Source: Symbiobacterium sp. (GTDB taxonomy: Bacteria; Bacillota; Sulfobacillia; UBA995; UBA9673). From it: a DNA stretch of 37,764 nucleotides. Location of the stretch: contig DYFB01000009.1 in assembly GCA_020725405.1 (NCBI GenBank), positions 1 through 37,764 of the forward strand. Reading direction: 5' to 3'. The notes beneath the pieces are model-generated. The model did not search any database. It saw only the letters and a program-made list of their open reading frames with translations, and was not told the DNA's origin. Shown here piece after piece: positions 16,847 to 24,960 of the stretch. The position numbers and the translations under genes were made by a program. Within the stretch, counting starts at the first letter, position 1; every line of letters begins with the position of its first letter.

Positions 16847-16970
16847 CCGTTCTCCTCCGCAGCCAGCCTCGTCCCACCTTCGGCTACGTAAGGGTATGCC
16901 CTACGGCAAGGGCCTATCCGCGGCTGAAGACGGCCGCCCGGCGGACGATGAAGGGCCGGATCCCGGCCGT

Positions 16971-18197
16971 TCAGGTCGAGCAGGCTTCGAGGGCGTGCTC
17001 GAGGTCTTCCAGGATGTCCTCCGCGGCCTCCGTCCCGACGGAGAGGCGGAGGAGGCCGGGTCCCGCCCTGGCGGCCGTCCGCTCCTCGTCGCTTAGCGAC
17101 CGGTGCGAGGTCCGGTAGGGGTAGGTTATGGTCGTCGCCGTCTCGCCCAGGCTCGGAGAGAACGGGATGAGGCGGAGCCGGCCCAGAAAGGCCGCCACTT
17201 CCCTCTCTCCCCCCTCGAGTTCGAAGGAGACCATGGCCCCAAAGCTCGATAGCACCGCTCGCGCCAGCGCCGCCGACGGGTGGGACGGCAGCCCGGGATA
17301 GAGGACGGCGGCCACGCCCGGTCGCCCCTCCAGCCAGGCGGCCACGCGGGCGGCGTTCTCCGACTGACGTCCGAGCCGGAGATGGAGGGTCCTGAGCCCC
17401 CGTAGGGTCAGCCAGGCGTCGAGAGGTGAAATGCCGAGGCCCATGGTCGCCGCCGTCTTGCGGGCGCGCTCCACAGCCTCGGCCGGCCCGGCGACGACAC
17501 CCCCGATAACGTCCGAATGCCCGTTGAGGAACTTCGTCAGGCTCTCGACGACGAGCGCCGGGCCCCAACGCAGGGGCCGGCAGCCCAGGGGCGTGGCGAA
17601 GGTGTTGTCCACCACCAGAAGGACCCCCCGCTCCCGGGCCAGAGCCGCCAGGGACGGGAGGTCGGCGACCTCGAGAGACGGGTTGGCCACCGTCTCGACG
17701 ATGACGGCCCTCGCCCGCCGCCCCCGGGAGGCCAGGCCGTCGAGGGCGGCCGCGAAGGCTCCGGCCGTCGGCCGGGGGACGCTGACCGCCTCGATTCCCA
17801 GCCGGGTCAGGCCCTCCGCCAGGAGCGTCCGCGTTCCCCCGTAGAGGCCGGCCTGGGCGAGGACGACGTCGCCGCTCTCGAGGTGGGAGACCAGAGCCGC
17901 AAGCAGGGCCGCCATCCCCGAAGAGCAGGCCAAAGCCTTCTCCGCTTCCTCGAGTCCGGCCATGACCCTCTCGAGCTCCGTCTGGTTGGGATGGCCAAGG
18001 CGGCGGTAGACGAACCCCCCTTCGCGCCCTTCCCAGACTTCGTCCACCTGCTCCAGGTCTCGGAAGCGGTAGACGGAGGACAGGGCGAGCGGTTCGGACA
18101 GGGGTTCCGGGGCCTGGAGGCCGGGTTTGGCTGTAGACGTCGCCGTTCGCCCCAGGCCCGCCCGGGCCAGGATGGTCTCGAACGCCGGCGGACTCAT
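16971..18197 (-). CDS. Cys/Met metabolism PLP-dependent lyase or synthase
   Basis: A fold-type I PLP enzyme of the trans-sulfuration family (cystathionine gamma-synthase, cystathionine lyases, methionine gamma-lyase). The Schiff-base lysine is Lys222 in ESLTKFLNGHSD. Asp197 in VVDNTFATPLG binds the pyridine nitrogen and Tyr119 (GLYGGT) stacks on the ring. The C-terminus has SLGETATTITYP (family pattern SLG…E…P). The ATG at 18197 follows GGGAGGT; 408 residues is normal. The sequence alone does not separate the sub-activities; methionine gamma-lyase or cystathionine gamma-synthase/lyase are all possible. It is monocistronic in appearance, with a weak hairpin (16954-16968) just past the stop. 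It lies downstream of a B12 importer, which could be relevant to methionine metabolism. Confidence 0.9.
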   Translation of the reverse strand: MSPPAFETILARAGLGRTATSTAKPGLQAPEPLSEPLALSSVYRFRDLEQVDEVWEGREGGFVYRRLGHPNQTELERVMAGLEEAEKALACSSGMAALLAALVSHLESGDVVLAQAGLYGGTRTLLAEGLTRLGIEAVSVPRPTAGAFAAALDGLASRGRRARAVIVETVANPSLEVADLPSLAALARERGVLLVVDNTFATPLGCRPLRWGPALVVESLTKFLNGHSDVIGGVVAGPAEAVERARKTAATMGLGISPLDAWLTLRGLRTLHLRLGRQSENAARVAAWLEGRPGVAAVLYPGLPSHPSAALARAVLSSFGAMVSFELEGGEREVAAFLGRLRLIPFSPSLGETATTITYPYRTSHRSLSDEERTAARAGPGLLRLSVGTEAAEDILEDLEHALEACST

Positions 18198-18276
18198 GCG
18201 GGTACCTCCCTTGGACGCTGGGTGCGGGGCCCGCAGCAGCTTCCCGTCTCCACGTCCGGCCAGAGCCCCGGCCTGT

Positions 18277-19638
18277 CTATTCCCGGCTTGCCGCGGCCAC
18301 TCCTCCGCCGGTGCCGCTTAGGGAGGCGAGCCAGGCGAGGGCCTCCCGACTCCCGGCGAGCGCGACGGCTCCCTCGCGGAGAAGGAGCCCGGTGAGGCCC
18401 GCCGCCTTCCCGCCGGTGAAGTCGCGCGAGACGACCGGGGAGTCCTCGGGCTCGATGAACCCGACCGGCACACCGCGCCCCGCCGCCTCGCGGACGGCCT
18501 CGAGGACCGCGACGTTGCCGTGACCGTAGGGCACCGGGCCGACAAGCACGGCCGAGGCCGCGGCCATGAGCGACCCGGTGCGGGCCAGGGCCCGCCGGCT
18601 CACGGTGGAGAAAGGCGGCATGGTCACCGTCTCGACCCCGAGGGCCCGGGCCATCTCCCAGTCACTGTCACCGGCGTTCAGCGGCCCGGCCGTCACCCGA
18701 TGACCGGCGGCCACCAAGCTCTCGAGAAGCTCTGACGAGCTTCCGCCCCCCGCGACCAGATGAACAACGAAGGCCGTGTCGGACCGGGCGGGGACGGGGG
18801 GCGCCGCCCGCTCAGGTTCTCCGGCCGGAGCCGGGCCTGCCGCGGCTCTCAGCTGGGAGAGAAGGGTTATCTCCGGGCAGCCGTAGACCGGGTGCCGCCC
18901 GACGAGGACCCGGCTCCCGTAGACGGTCTCGAGATTCGCCGTCGTCAGGACCTCCTCGGCCCGCCCCTGGGCGGCAAGGGTCCCCCCGCGGAGGAGGAAG
19001 AGACGGTCGCAGTACATCGCCGCCAGGTTCAGATCGTGCAGGACGATGACCATTGTGATCCCCTGGGAACGGTTCAGCCGGAGGAGGAGGTCCAGTATCT
19101 CCACCTGGTGGTTGATGTCGAGGTGGGAGGTCGGCTCGTCCAGAAGGAGGAGCCGCGGCTCCTGGGCCAGAGCCTTGGCCAGGACGACGCGTTGCCTCTC
19201 CCCTCCCGCGAGCTCGGAGACCGGACGCTCGGCGAGGTCCAGGGTCCTCGTCGCTCTCATCGCCTCGCGCGCCCGGGCGAGGTCGCGAGGCTGCTCGCCA
19301 CGGAGGCGGCCGACGTAGGGCGTGCGTCCCATGAGGACGGTCTCCTCGACGGTGAAAGGAAATCCGCCGGGGAAGTCCTGGGGGACCACGGCCACTGCCC
19401 GGGCCGTCTCTCGCAGGGTGAGATCCAGCCAGACGTCGCGCCCGTCGAGCTCGATGCGCCCACCGAGGGGCTTTAGGACCCGGCTCACCGCCTTGAGCAG
19501 CGTCGACTTCCCGCTCGCGTTCGGGCCGATGAGCCCGACGAACTCCCCGGCCTCCACGGTCAGGCTGACGCCGGAGACGACCCGGTGGTCACCGTAGGCC
19601 AGGTCCACCCGGTCGAGAGACAACTCCGCGCCTCTCAC
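18277..19638 (-). CDS. btuD: Cobalamin-type ABC importer ATPase with extra C-terminal domain
   Basis: The first 260 residues are a FecE/BtuD-like ATPase: Walker A GPNASGKST (38-46), Q-loop VPQDF, signature SELAGGE (141-147), Walker B LLLLDEP (163-169), H-loop HDLN. After a Pro/Ala-rich linker (about 265-285) comes an added domain of about 160 residues that begins with a Rossmann-like strand-glycine stretch (VVHLVAGGGSSSELL) and contains GPLNAGDSDWEMA and GPVPYGHGNVAVLEA. Similar extensions are seen on cobalamin-importer ATPases of clostridia, as I recall. I do not know its function. It is not the CbiZ amidohydrolase by motif. The GTG at 19638 follows the permease stop directly, and the operon is under the B12 riboswitch, so cobalamin or a corrinoid is the likely cargo. 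Confidence 0.9.
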   Translation of the reverse strand: MRGAELSLDRVDLAYGDHRVVSGVSLTVEAGEFVGLIGPNASGKSTLLKAVSRVLKPLGGRIELDGRDVWLDLTLRETARAVAVVPQDFPGGFPFTVEETVLMGRTPYVGRLRGEQPRDLARAREAMRATRTLDLAERPVSELAGGERQRVVLAKALAQEPRLLLLDEPTSHLDINHQVEILDLLLRLNRSQGITMVIVLHDLNLAAMYCDRLFLLRGGTLAAQGRAEEVLTTANLETVYGSRVLVGRHPVYGCPEITLLSQLRAAAGPAPAGEPERAAPPVPARSDTAFVVHLVAGGGSSSELLESLVAAGHRVTAGPLNAGDSDWEMARALGVETVTMPPFSTVSRRALARTGSLMAAASAVLVGPVPYGHGNVAVLEAVREAAGRGVPVGFIEPEDSPVVSRDFTGGKAAGLTGLLLREGAVALAGSREALAWLASLSGTGGGVAAASRE

Positions 19639-19639
19639 G

Positions 19640-20776
19640 CTAGATCACCCCGCTCCGCGACCGCCGGAGAAGGTAGAGAAAGAACGGCCCTCCAATGACC
19701 GCCGTCACCACTCCCAGCGGCAGTTCGATGGGGCGCACCACCGTTCTGGCCGCAAGGTCGGCCAGGATGACGAGGACCGACCCGGCGAGCCCCGAGACCG
19801 GCAGGAGCACGCGGTGGTCCGGGCCGACAACCAGGCGGACGATGTGAGGGACAATGAGGCCGACGAAGCCGACGATGCCGCAGGCCGCCACAGCCGCGGC
19901 GGTCAAGAGTGACGCCGCGGCCAGGATGGTCCGCCGCACCCTCTCGACTTCCACCCCGAGATGGGTCGCCTCCTCGTCTCCGAGGAGCAGAGCGTTCAGG
20001 TCCCGGGCATAGTAGAGGAGGACGGCGGTCCCGAGGACGAGGTAGGGCAGGGCCGCCCCGAGGTAGACCCATCCCCGGCCCGCCAGGCTGCCCATGAGCC
20101 AGAAGACTATCTCGTGGAGCTGACGCCGGCTGAAGACGACGACCACCGAGACGAGGGCCGACAGGAAGGCCCCCACGGCGACCCCGGACAAGAGAAGGTT
20201 CCCGACCGGGACCTCGCGGCCGACTCTGGCGATGTTGTAGACGACGAGGACGGTCAGCAGGGCCCCGCAGAAGGCCGCCAGGGGGACGGGACCCAGCCCG
20301 AGGAGGCCCACGCCCGGTCTGAAGGTTATGGCCAGAGCCGCGCCCAGGGCCGCTCCGGACGAGACCCCGATGACGTAGGGGTCGGCCATCGGGTTACGGA
20401 AGAGACCCTGGAACGCGCCTCCGGCCACGGCGAGCGACGCCCCCACTACCGCCGCCAGGAGCACGCGCGGGAGCCTGAGGGACACGATGATGGCCTCGTG
20501 CGAGCCGGGCCAGTCCGGGACGATGCCGCTCCCGGCCCACGGCAGCTTCGAGGCCAGAATGCGCAGGACCTCTCCTACAGGAAGCGGCACCGACCCCAGG
20601 GCGATACCGGCCACCGCGGCGGCGGCGAGGAGACCCCCGAGGACCGCCACGGCGGCGCCACGCTTCGCCCGCCCGGTCACGGCCCGCGGCCGACCCTCGG
20701 CCCGGCGCGACCTCCCCGCGGCAGTCCCCCTCCGGTTCGAAGCCGCCGGCTTTCCTAGGCCCCTGGTCACCATCAT
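19640..20776 (-). CDS. btuC: Cobalamin-type ABC importer permease (FecCD family)
   Basis: A FecCD/BtuC permease with about ten membrane segments. Family motifs are LRLPRVLLAAVVGASLAVAG near residue 100, FQGLFRNPMADPYVIGVSSGA, and GIVGFVGLIVPHIVRLVVGPDHR, which carries the coupling segment for the ATPase. The N-terminal 40 residues are basic and Gly/Ala-rich and precede the first helix. ATG codons at 20776 and 20773 follow AAAGGACGG. It is placed between the binding protein and the ATPase, with only a one-base gap to the ATPase start. Cargo is assigned to corrinoids from the upstream riboswitch. Homologous permeases carry iron siderophores or haem, so the assignment rests on context. Confidence 0.92.
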   Translation of the reverse strand: MMVTRGLGKPAASNRRGTAAGRSRRAEGRPRAVTGRAKRGAAVAVLGGLLAAAAVAGIALGSVPLPVGEVLRILASKLPWAGSGIVPDWPGSHEAIIVSLRLPRVLLAAVVGASLAVAGGAFQGLFRNPMADPYVIGVSSGAALGAALAITFRPGVGLLGLGPVPLAAFCGALLTVLVVYNIARVGREVPVGNLLLSGVAVGAFLSALVSVVVVFSRRQLHEIVFWLMGSLAGRGWVYLGAALPYLVLGTAVLLYYARDLNALLLGDEEATHLGVEVERVRRTILAAASLLTAAAVAACGIVGFVGLIVPHIVRLVVGPDHRVLLPVSGLAGSVLVILADLAARTVVRPIELPLGVVTAVIGGPFFLYLLRRSRSGVI

Positions 20777-20963
20777 CCTCTACCGTCCTTTCGGTCCCCT
20801 CCGCCTTCTTCGCCTTTCCCGGGCCTGCACTTCAGCCGGAGCGCGGCGGGCCGTCGGCGCCCGGTCCCGGTCGAGCGCCGACGCCGCCCCGCTCCTGTCC
20901 CTCCCCCCGGCGCCGCCAGAAGACCGGGGCGACATCGCCTCGAACGCCGTCAGAAAGGCCGGC

Positions 20964-21899
20964 TCAGTCGTCCGAGCCGGAGGGGCAGAGCAGCTTCGCG
21001 ACTTCCTCGAGCGCGTCCGCGATGCGCGGCCCCGGACGGGAGACGACGTCGGGGTCGATCTGGTAGACCCGCCCGTCCCTCACGGCCCTGAGGCTGGCCC
21101 AGCCGCTCAGACGTCCCAGAGCCTCCGGGAGCGACGGGTCGAGCAGGGGGATGATGATGACGTCGGGGTCGGCCTCGAGGACCGTCTCCAGGCTCAGCTG
21201 CCCGGAGGCCTGCCCGAGGGTCCCGGCGATGTTCACCCCGCCGGCCAGCACGATGAGGTCGTGGACGAAGGAGCCCGGACCCACCGTCCAGAGGTCGGCG
21301 TCGAGAACCCAAAAGACCGTCGGGCGCTCGCCCTCGGTGACGACCCCTACCCGACCCTGGACGGCCTCGATACGGCGGCGCAGGTCGGAAGCGACCTCGG
21401 CCCCCTTCTCGGGCACCCCGGTTATCGCCGCGACCTGCTCGATATCCTCAGGCACCTGGAGTACCGTTTCGGCCTGGAGGATGAAGACCTTGAGGCCGAG
21501 GCCCTCGAGTCTCTTCACGAGCTCGCTCTCGGCCGTACCGACGGCCAGGACGAGGTCCGGCTCGAGGGCCACTATCTTCTCATAGTCCGGCGCCCACCAG
21601 TCCCCGACCTTCTCCACGCCGGCGGTCTCCGGCGGGTAGTTGCACCAGCTCGTCACGCCGACCACCCGCTCACCGAGACCCAGGGCGAAGAGGATCTCCG
21701 TGTTGCTCGGGGCCATCGACACGATTCGCCGGGGGGCCCGCTCCAGGGAGATCTCCCGTCCCGCGTCGTCGACGGCCGAAACGCCCCGCTTCCCGACCAG
21801 AGCGCAACCGCCCGCGACCAGCGAGACGATCACCAGCAGAACCAGCACCCGGACCAGGCGGCTGAAAAGCCGTCCGCGTTCTCTCGTTGCTTGCCTCAC
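20964..21899 (-). CDS. btuF: Cobalamin-type ABC importer substrate-binding lipoprotein
   Basis: A class III (BtuF/FhuD-like) binding protein. The GTG at 21899 is preceded by GGAGGCGTCAAG and gives 311 residues; the longer frame to 22052 crosses the terminator and is not real. A basic N-terminus and a hydrophobic segment end in VAGGC, a weak lipobox with the cysteine at about residue 30. The helical-backbone family features are PRRIVSMAPSNTEILFALGLGERVVGVT near the start and DPDVIIIPLLDP and RPGPRIADALEEVAKLL near the end. It is the first gene after the riboswitch and intrinsic terminator. A 187-base gap separates it from the permease; that gap has a long imperfect GC hairpin and no obvious gene. 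Confidence 0.93.
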   Translation of the reverse strand: MRQATRERGRLFSRLVRVLVLLVIVSLVAGGCALVGKRGVSAVDDAGREISLERAPRRIVSMAPSNTEILFALGLGERVVGVTSWCNYPPETAGVEKVGDWWAPDYEKIVALEPDLVLAVGTAESELVKRLEGLGLKVFILQAETVLQVPEDIEQVAAITGVPEKGAEVASDLRRRIEAVQGRVGVVTEGERPTVFWVLDADLWTVGPGSFVHDLIVLAGGVNIAGTLGQASGQLSLETVLEADPDVIIIPLLDPSLPEALGRLSGWASLRAVRDGRVYQIDPDVVSRPGPRIADALEEVAKLLCPSGSDD

Positions 21900-22009
21900 C
21901 TTGACGCCTCCATTCGTGTTCCGTCTGTCTCCGCCATCCCGCCGCCCCGGCTCATGCCGGAGCGGCCTTTCCGGACAGCTCCTGCGGCGCCTTCCCGGGC
22001 CGTGCCCCG

Positions 22010-22048
22010 GGATGAACGAACAAACCCCGGCCCTTCTCGGGCCGGGGT
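22010..22048 (-). terminator. Riboswitch-associated intrinsic terminator
   Basis: A 10-bp perfect stem ACCCCGGCCC / GGGCCGGGGT (22024-22048, loop GAGAA on the minus strand) is followed by TTTGTTCGTTC. It stands between the cobalamin riboswitch and btuF, as expected for control by premature termination when the ligand is bound. Confidence 0.85.
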
Positions 22049-22097
22049 CCATGAGCCTAGTTGCCGCTCCCCCTTTCCTTCGAAGGTTGCGCGCGCG

Positions 22098-22290
22098 TGA
22101 CCGTCAGGCAGGTCTCCTGGCTCCCGGATCGTCGCCCCGAGACTCCTTCCCACCGGCCTTGGGCCGTCCTGCGGCCTGGCCGGCAGTGGGTTCAGCCTTG
22201 GGCTCCCCGGTTACAGTGGCGGGACCGCGCCAGATTCTCACTGGCTTCCCTATTCTCCCCCCGGCCAGAGGCCGGAAGGCACCCGACGGA
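22098..22290 (-). promoter_or_regulatory. Cobalamin (adenosylcobalamin) riboswitch
   Basis: On the minus strand the element has the conserved blocks of the class: GGTGCC near the 5' side (22283-22278), GGGAAGCCAGTGAGAATCTGG (paired core), GGTCCCGCCACTGTAACC, and the B12 box AGCCAGGAGACCTGCC (22121-22106) at the 3' side. Order and spacing match the Cobalamin riboswitch family. It is preceded by a promoter and followed by an intrinsic terminator, so it controls the downstream btuFCD-like genes. Confidence 0.95.
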
Positions 22291-22324
22291 GGAGCTATTC
22301 GGTTTTCAGTGGCTAACCGACCGC

Positions 22325-22354
22325 ATTATAGCACATATGCCGGAAATGGAGCAA
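22325..22354 (-). promoter_or_regulatory. SigA-type promoter of the riboswitch transcript
   Basis: The -10 element TATAAT (22330-22325) is a perfect consensus. TTGCTC (22354-22349) fits the -35 box at a spacing of 18 bases. The start point would fall near 22318, just upstream of the riboswitch. This stretch is conspicuously A/T-rich compared with its surroundings. Confidence 0.8.
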
Positions 22355-22395
22355 CCGAGGCCATGCCCACATCACCTTGCTCAAACCGCCCGGCC

Positions 22396-23490
22396 TCACC
22401 CCGGCTTCCCGAGGACCTTCTGGAGCCTCGGATTCGGGGTTATCCCCGGGATGCGGCCTCTCTTGGCCACCGGCCGCCCGTCGACGACCTTGAGGTCCAT
22501 GGTCATGTCGATGGGCCGGGCCCGGGAGATGTAGGAGCCGACCCCGAAGGCATCCGCTCCCGCGGCCGCCAGAAGCCGGATACGCTCCGGGTCGAGACCG
22601 CCCGAGACGAAGATCTTCACGTGGCCGTAGCCCTCCTGGTCGAGTCTCGCCCTCACCTCGGCCACGAGCTCAGGCGTCACTCCTCCCCGCTCGCCCGGCG
22701 TATCCAGCCGGACCCCGTGGAGGCGCTCACCAAGGCGCCGGGCGACCCGCAGGGTCTCCACCGCCTCGTCCTGGAACGTGTCGACGAGGACGATTCTCGG
22801 GGCCTCCGGAGGCATGGTCCGGTCGTAGGTCTCGGCGACAGCAAGGGTATCCCCGGCGATGAGAACAGCCGCGTGGGGTATGGTCCCCGACGGCTCGATT
22901 CCGGCCACCTTGGCCGCCAGGACGCAGCTCGCCCCGCTGGCCCCGCCGACGATGGCCGCCCTTTCCATCACCGGCGCCACCGCCGGGTGGAGGTGCCGGG
23001 AGCCGAAGCAGATGAACGGCTTGTTCCCCGCCGCCTCGCGGCACTCGGCCGCAGCCGTGGCCCACCCCGAGGTGCTGGCCAGAATCCCGAGAAGGGGGGT
23101 CTCATAAGGGCCGAAGGCGGAATATGGGCCCTCCAGGCGCAGGACGACCTCGCGCTCCGAGAACCGCTCGCCTTCCGGAAGAGCCCAGACCTCGAGACCG
23201 AGTCCGTCGAGCAGGGCCAGGGCCTCCCCGTTGCCGGCCATGAGCCCGGCCCGGCTGGTGAAGACCTCGGCCACGACCGGGGTTGACGCGAGACCGAGGT
23301 GCTCGAGGATTTCCATGGTGCGGACGAAGTAGATGTCGGTGGTCAGGCCGGCGGCGATTTCCTCGTGGGTCGCCGAGACGAACTTCCGACCGGGTTCCGG
23401 GCTGTAGTCCCGGACAGCCGCCAGGCTCCGCACCCGGTACGGCCCGCGCCCGTTCCCGCCTCCGGCCCCGCCTGAAGCTTCACCTGTCAA
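22396..23490 (-). CDS. Nicotinate phosphoribosyltransferase
   Basis: This enzyme makes nicotinate mononucleotide from nicotinate and PRPP (NAD salvage). The TTG start at 23490 has GGGAGG nine bases upstream and gives 364 residues, typical of the shorter NAPRTase type. Family features are SATHEEIAAGLTTDIYF near the N-terminus, FGSRHLHPAVAP, VGGASGASCVLAA (family motif G-x-S-x-x-x), LVDTFQDE, RLDTPGERG and the phosphate loop FVSGGLDPERIRLLAAAGADAFGVGSYIS. The neighbours upstream are an isochorismatase-fold hydrolase and RidA, on the same strand and closely spaced, consistent with an operon for nicotinamide recycling. Its 3' end faces the riboswitch promoter 40 bases beyond. Confidence 0.93.
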   Translation of the reverse strand: MTGEASGGAGGGNGRGPYRVRSLAAVRDYSPEPGRKFVSATHEEIAAGLTTDIYFVRTMEILEHLGLASTPVVAEVFTSRAGLMAGNGEALALLDGLGLEVWALPEGERFSEREVVLRLEGPYSAFGPYETPLLGILASTSGWATAAAECREAAGNKPFICFGSRHLHPAVAPVMERAAIVGGASGASCVLAAKVAGIEPSGTIPHAAVLIAGDTLAVAETYDRTMPPEAPRIVLVDTFQDEAVETLRVARRLGERLHGVRLDTPGERGGVTPELVAEVRARLDQEGYGHVKIFVSGGLDPERIRLLAAAGADAFGVGSYISRARPIDMTMDLKVVDGRPVAKRGRIPGITPNPRLQKVLGKPG

Positions 23491-23520
23491 GAGACATCCT
23501 CCCGTCGGCCTTCAGTTATG

Positions 23521-24090
23521 TCAGATGACCCGGGCCCCCAAGACCTTCTCCATTTCCTTCAGGGCGAAGCGGTGAGCGTCCTCGTCGAACGAGGCCACGC
23601 CGTCACGCAGGACGGTCACCTCATAGTTGCGCATCCTGGCGTCAGCCGCCGTGTAGAGGACGCAGATGTTCGTGCAGACGCCGACCAGAACAACCTCCTT
23701 CACGGCGCGCTCCCGGAGGCGGAGATCGAGATCTGTCCCGTAGAACGCGCTGAAACGACGCTTTGGAACGACGATGTCCCCTTCACGGTGGATAAGCTCC
23801 GGCGCGACCCCGGCCCCGGCCGTCCCCGCCACACAGTGGGGCGGGAACATCTCGAACTCGCGGTCATCCGGAGTGTGCCGGTCGCAGACGAACACGACCA
23901 GGTCCCCCGCCTCACGGGCCTCCCCGATCTTTCGGGCGACGAACGGCAGGATCGCCCGGGCGGCTGGACCGCAATACAGCGCGCCCTGCTCCTCGAGGAA
24001 ATCGTTGAGCATGTCGATGACGAGGAGGGCCCGACCCCCCGACGGCCGCTCCGCGCCAACGTCGCTGGACACCACGCCCATCCCTCCCAT
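23521..24090 (-). CDS. Isochorismatase-fold cysteine hydrolase, probable nicotinamidase
   Basis: A 189-residue cysteine hydrolase. The catalytic triad is visible: Asp26 (LLVIDMLNDF), Lys110 (VPKRRFSAFYGT) and Cys143 (GVCTNICVLYTA). The same motifs occur in nicotinamidases, N-carbamoylsarcosine amidases and isochorismatases. Nicotinamidase (PncA-like) is favoured because the next gene is nicotinate phosphoribosyltransferase, 30 bases on. The expected zinc-binding residues downstream of Asp26 are not clearly present in the usual D-x-H-x-x-H form (CDRHTPDDREF is seen), so the exact substrate stays uncertain. Two ATG codons, 24090 and 24081, are possible; the second has a better-placed GGAG. Confidence 0.85.
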   Translation of the reverse strand: MGGMGVVSSDVGAERPSGGRALLVIDMLNDFLEEQGALYCGPAARAILPFVARKIGEAREAGDLVVFVCDRHTPDDREFEMFPPHCVAGTAGAGVAPELIHREGDIVVPKRRFSAFYGTDLDLRLRERAVKEVVLVGVCTNICVLYTAADARMRNYEVTVLRDGVASFDEDAHRFALKEMEKVLGARVI

Positions 24091-24132
24091 GCTCCGCTTT
24101 TTTGCGCCGCGGGGCCGCTTCCTTCCGGCGGC

Positions 24133-24594
24133 CTACCGCACCTCGGCTATCATCTCCACCTCGACCGGAACGCCAAGGGGAAGCTCGGCCACGCCCACGG
24201 CGGCCCGAGCGTGCTCCCCCGCGCTCCCGAAAACCTCACGAAGAAGCTCCGAGGCGCCGTTGACCACCGCCGGCTGGCCCGTGAAGCCCGGTGCGCTGGC
24301 CACGAAGCCGGTCACCTTGACTATCCGGGAGACCTGGTCGAGGTCCCCGACCACGCCGGCGAGAGCGGCCAGAGCGTTCACGGCGCACACCCGGGCGGCC
24401 TCACGGGCCTTCTCCACGCTCACATCGCCTCCGACCTTGCCGGTGACGACCGGTTTCCCGTCGACCAGGGGGAGCTGCCCGGAGATGTAGACGTGGCTCC
24501 CGCTCCGGACCGCCGGCACGTAAGCGGCCACCGGCCGCGGCACCTCCGGGAGGTCTATCCCGAGCTCCTTCAGGCGCTTCGCGATCTGCGTCAT
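24133..24594 (-). CDS. RidA family protein (enamine/imine deaminase type)
   Basis: A 153-residue member of the YjgF/YER057c/UK114 (RidA) family. It has VYISGQLPLVDGKPVVTGKVGGDVS-like opening, then AREAARVCAVNALAAL, and VEVEMIAEVR at the C-terminus. Homologues hydrolyse reactive 2-aminoacrylate intermediates made by PLP enzymes. The conserved Arg of canonical RidA, in an …R…V…V…P… context, is not obvious here, and the ASAPGFTGQPAVVNGAS segment suggests the larger Rid subgroup. It is the first gene of the minus-strand NAD-salvage group, with 42 bases to the next start. ATG at 24594; ribosome binding site weak (GGAGTGG about 15 bases upstream). Confidence 0.87.
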   Translation of the reverse strand: MTQIAKRLKELGIDLPEVPRPVAAYVPAVRSGSHVYISGQLPLVDGKPVVTGKVGGDVSVEKAREAARVCAVNALAALAGVVGDLDQVSRIVKVTGFVASAPGFTGQPAVVNGASELLREVFGSAGEHARAAVGVAELPLGVPVEVEMIAEVR

Positions 24595-24960
24595 CTCTGC
24601 GGAACCACTCCATTCTGTGTCTCTTTCTGTGCCTCGCCCTGCGGCGGGCGTGGACCGACCGGGTTCCGGACCGCACCGGCCCTGGACGACGAAACTTTCG
24701 GTAGCCAGCGCGAGCTTCCTGCGGCCGTATGTTTAAGGCTCCCCGCGGCACGGGTAAACTACGGGCGGTCTGCAGCGGCCGAGCCAAGACTTCCTTCGGG
24801 GGGTCGGGCAAAGGTTCGGTAGGCTCTTCAAACGTGTTGACGGAGTTCCCCAGCTGGTCGACACCTGCCGAGCAGGTTCCTCCCGGCGGGCCATATCCGT
24901 CGACCCGGGGTTCCTGGGGCCAGCGGCCGAGCCGGCGTGCAGATCATCGGTGGTTCGAGG
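24595..24960. other. Gene-free divergent region before the hairpin array
   Basis: No frame here has family similarity or a good start on either strand. It must contain the promoter of the minus-strand ridA group, but I cannot point to boxes that stand out. A patch near 24765-24790 (GGTCTGCAGCGGCCGAGC) resembles the core of the repeat units that follow from 24961, so degenerate repeat copies may extend leftward. Confidence 0.5.

Noticed and set aside
21900-22052. N-terminal extension of btuF starting at 22052
   Set aside because: It begins inside the intrinsic terminator stem and runs through its T-rich tail. GTG 21899 has a GGAGG site and precedes a normal signal sequence.
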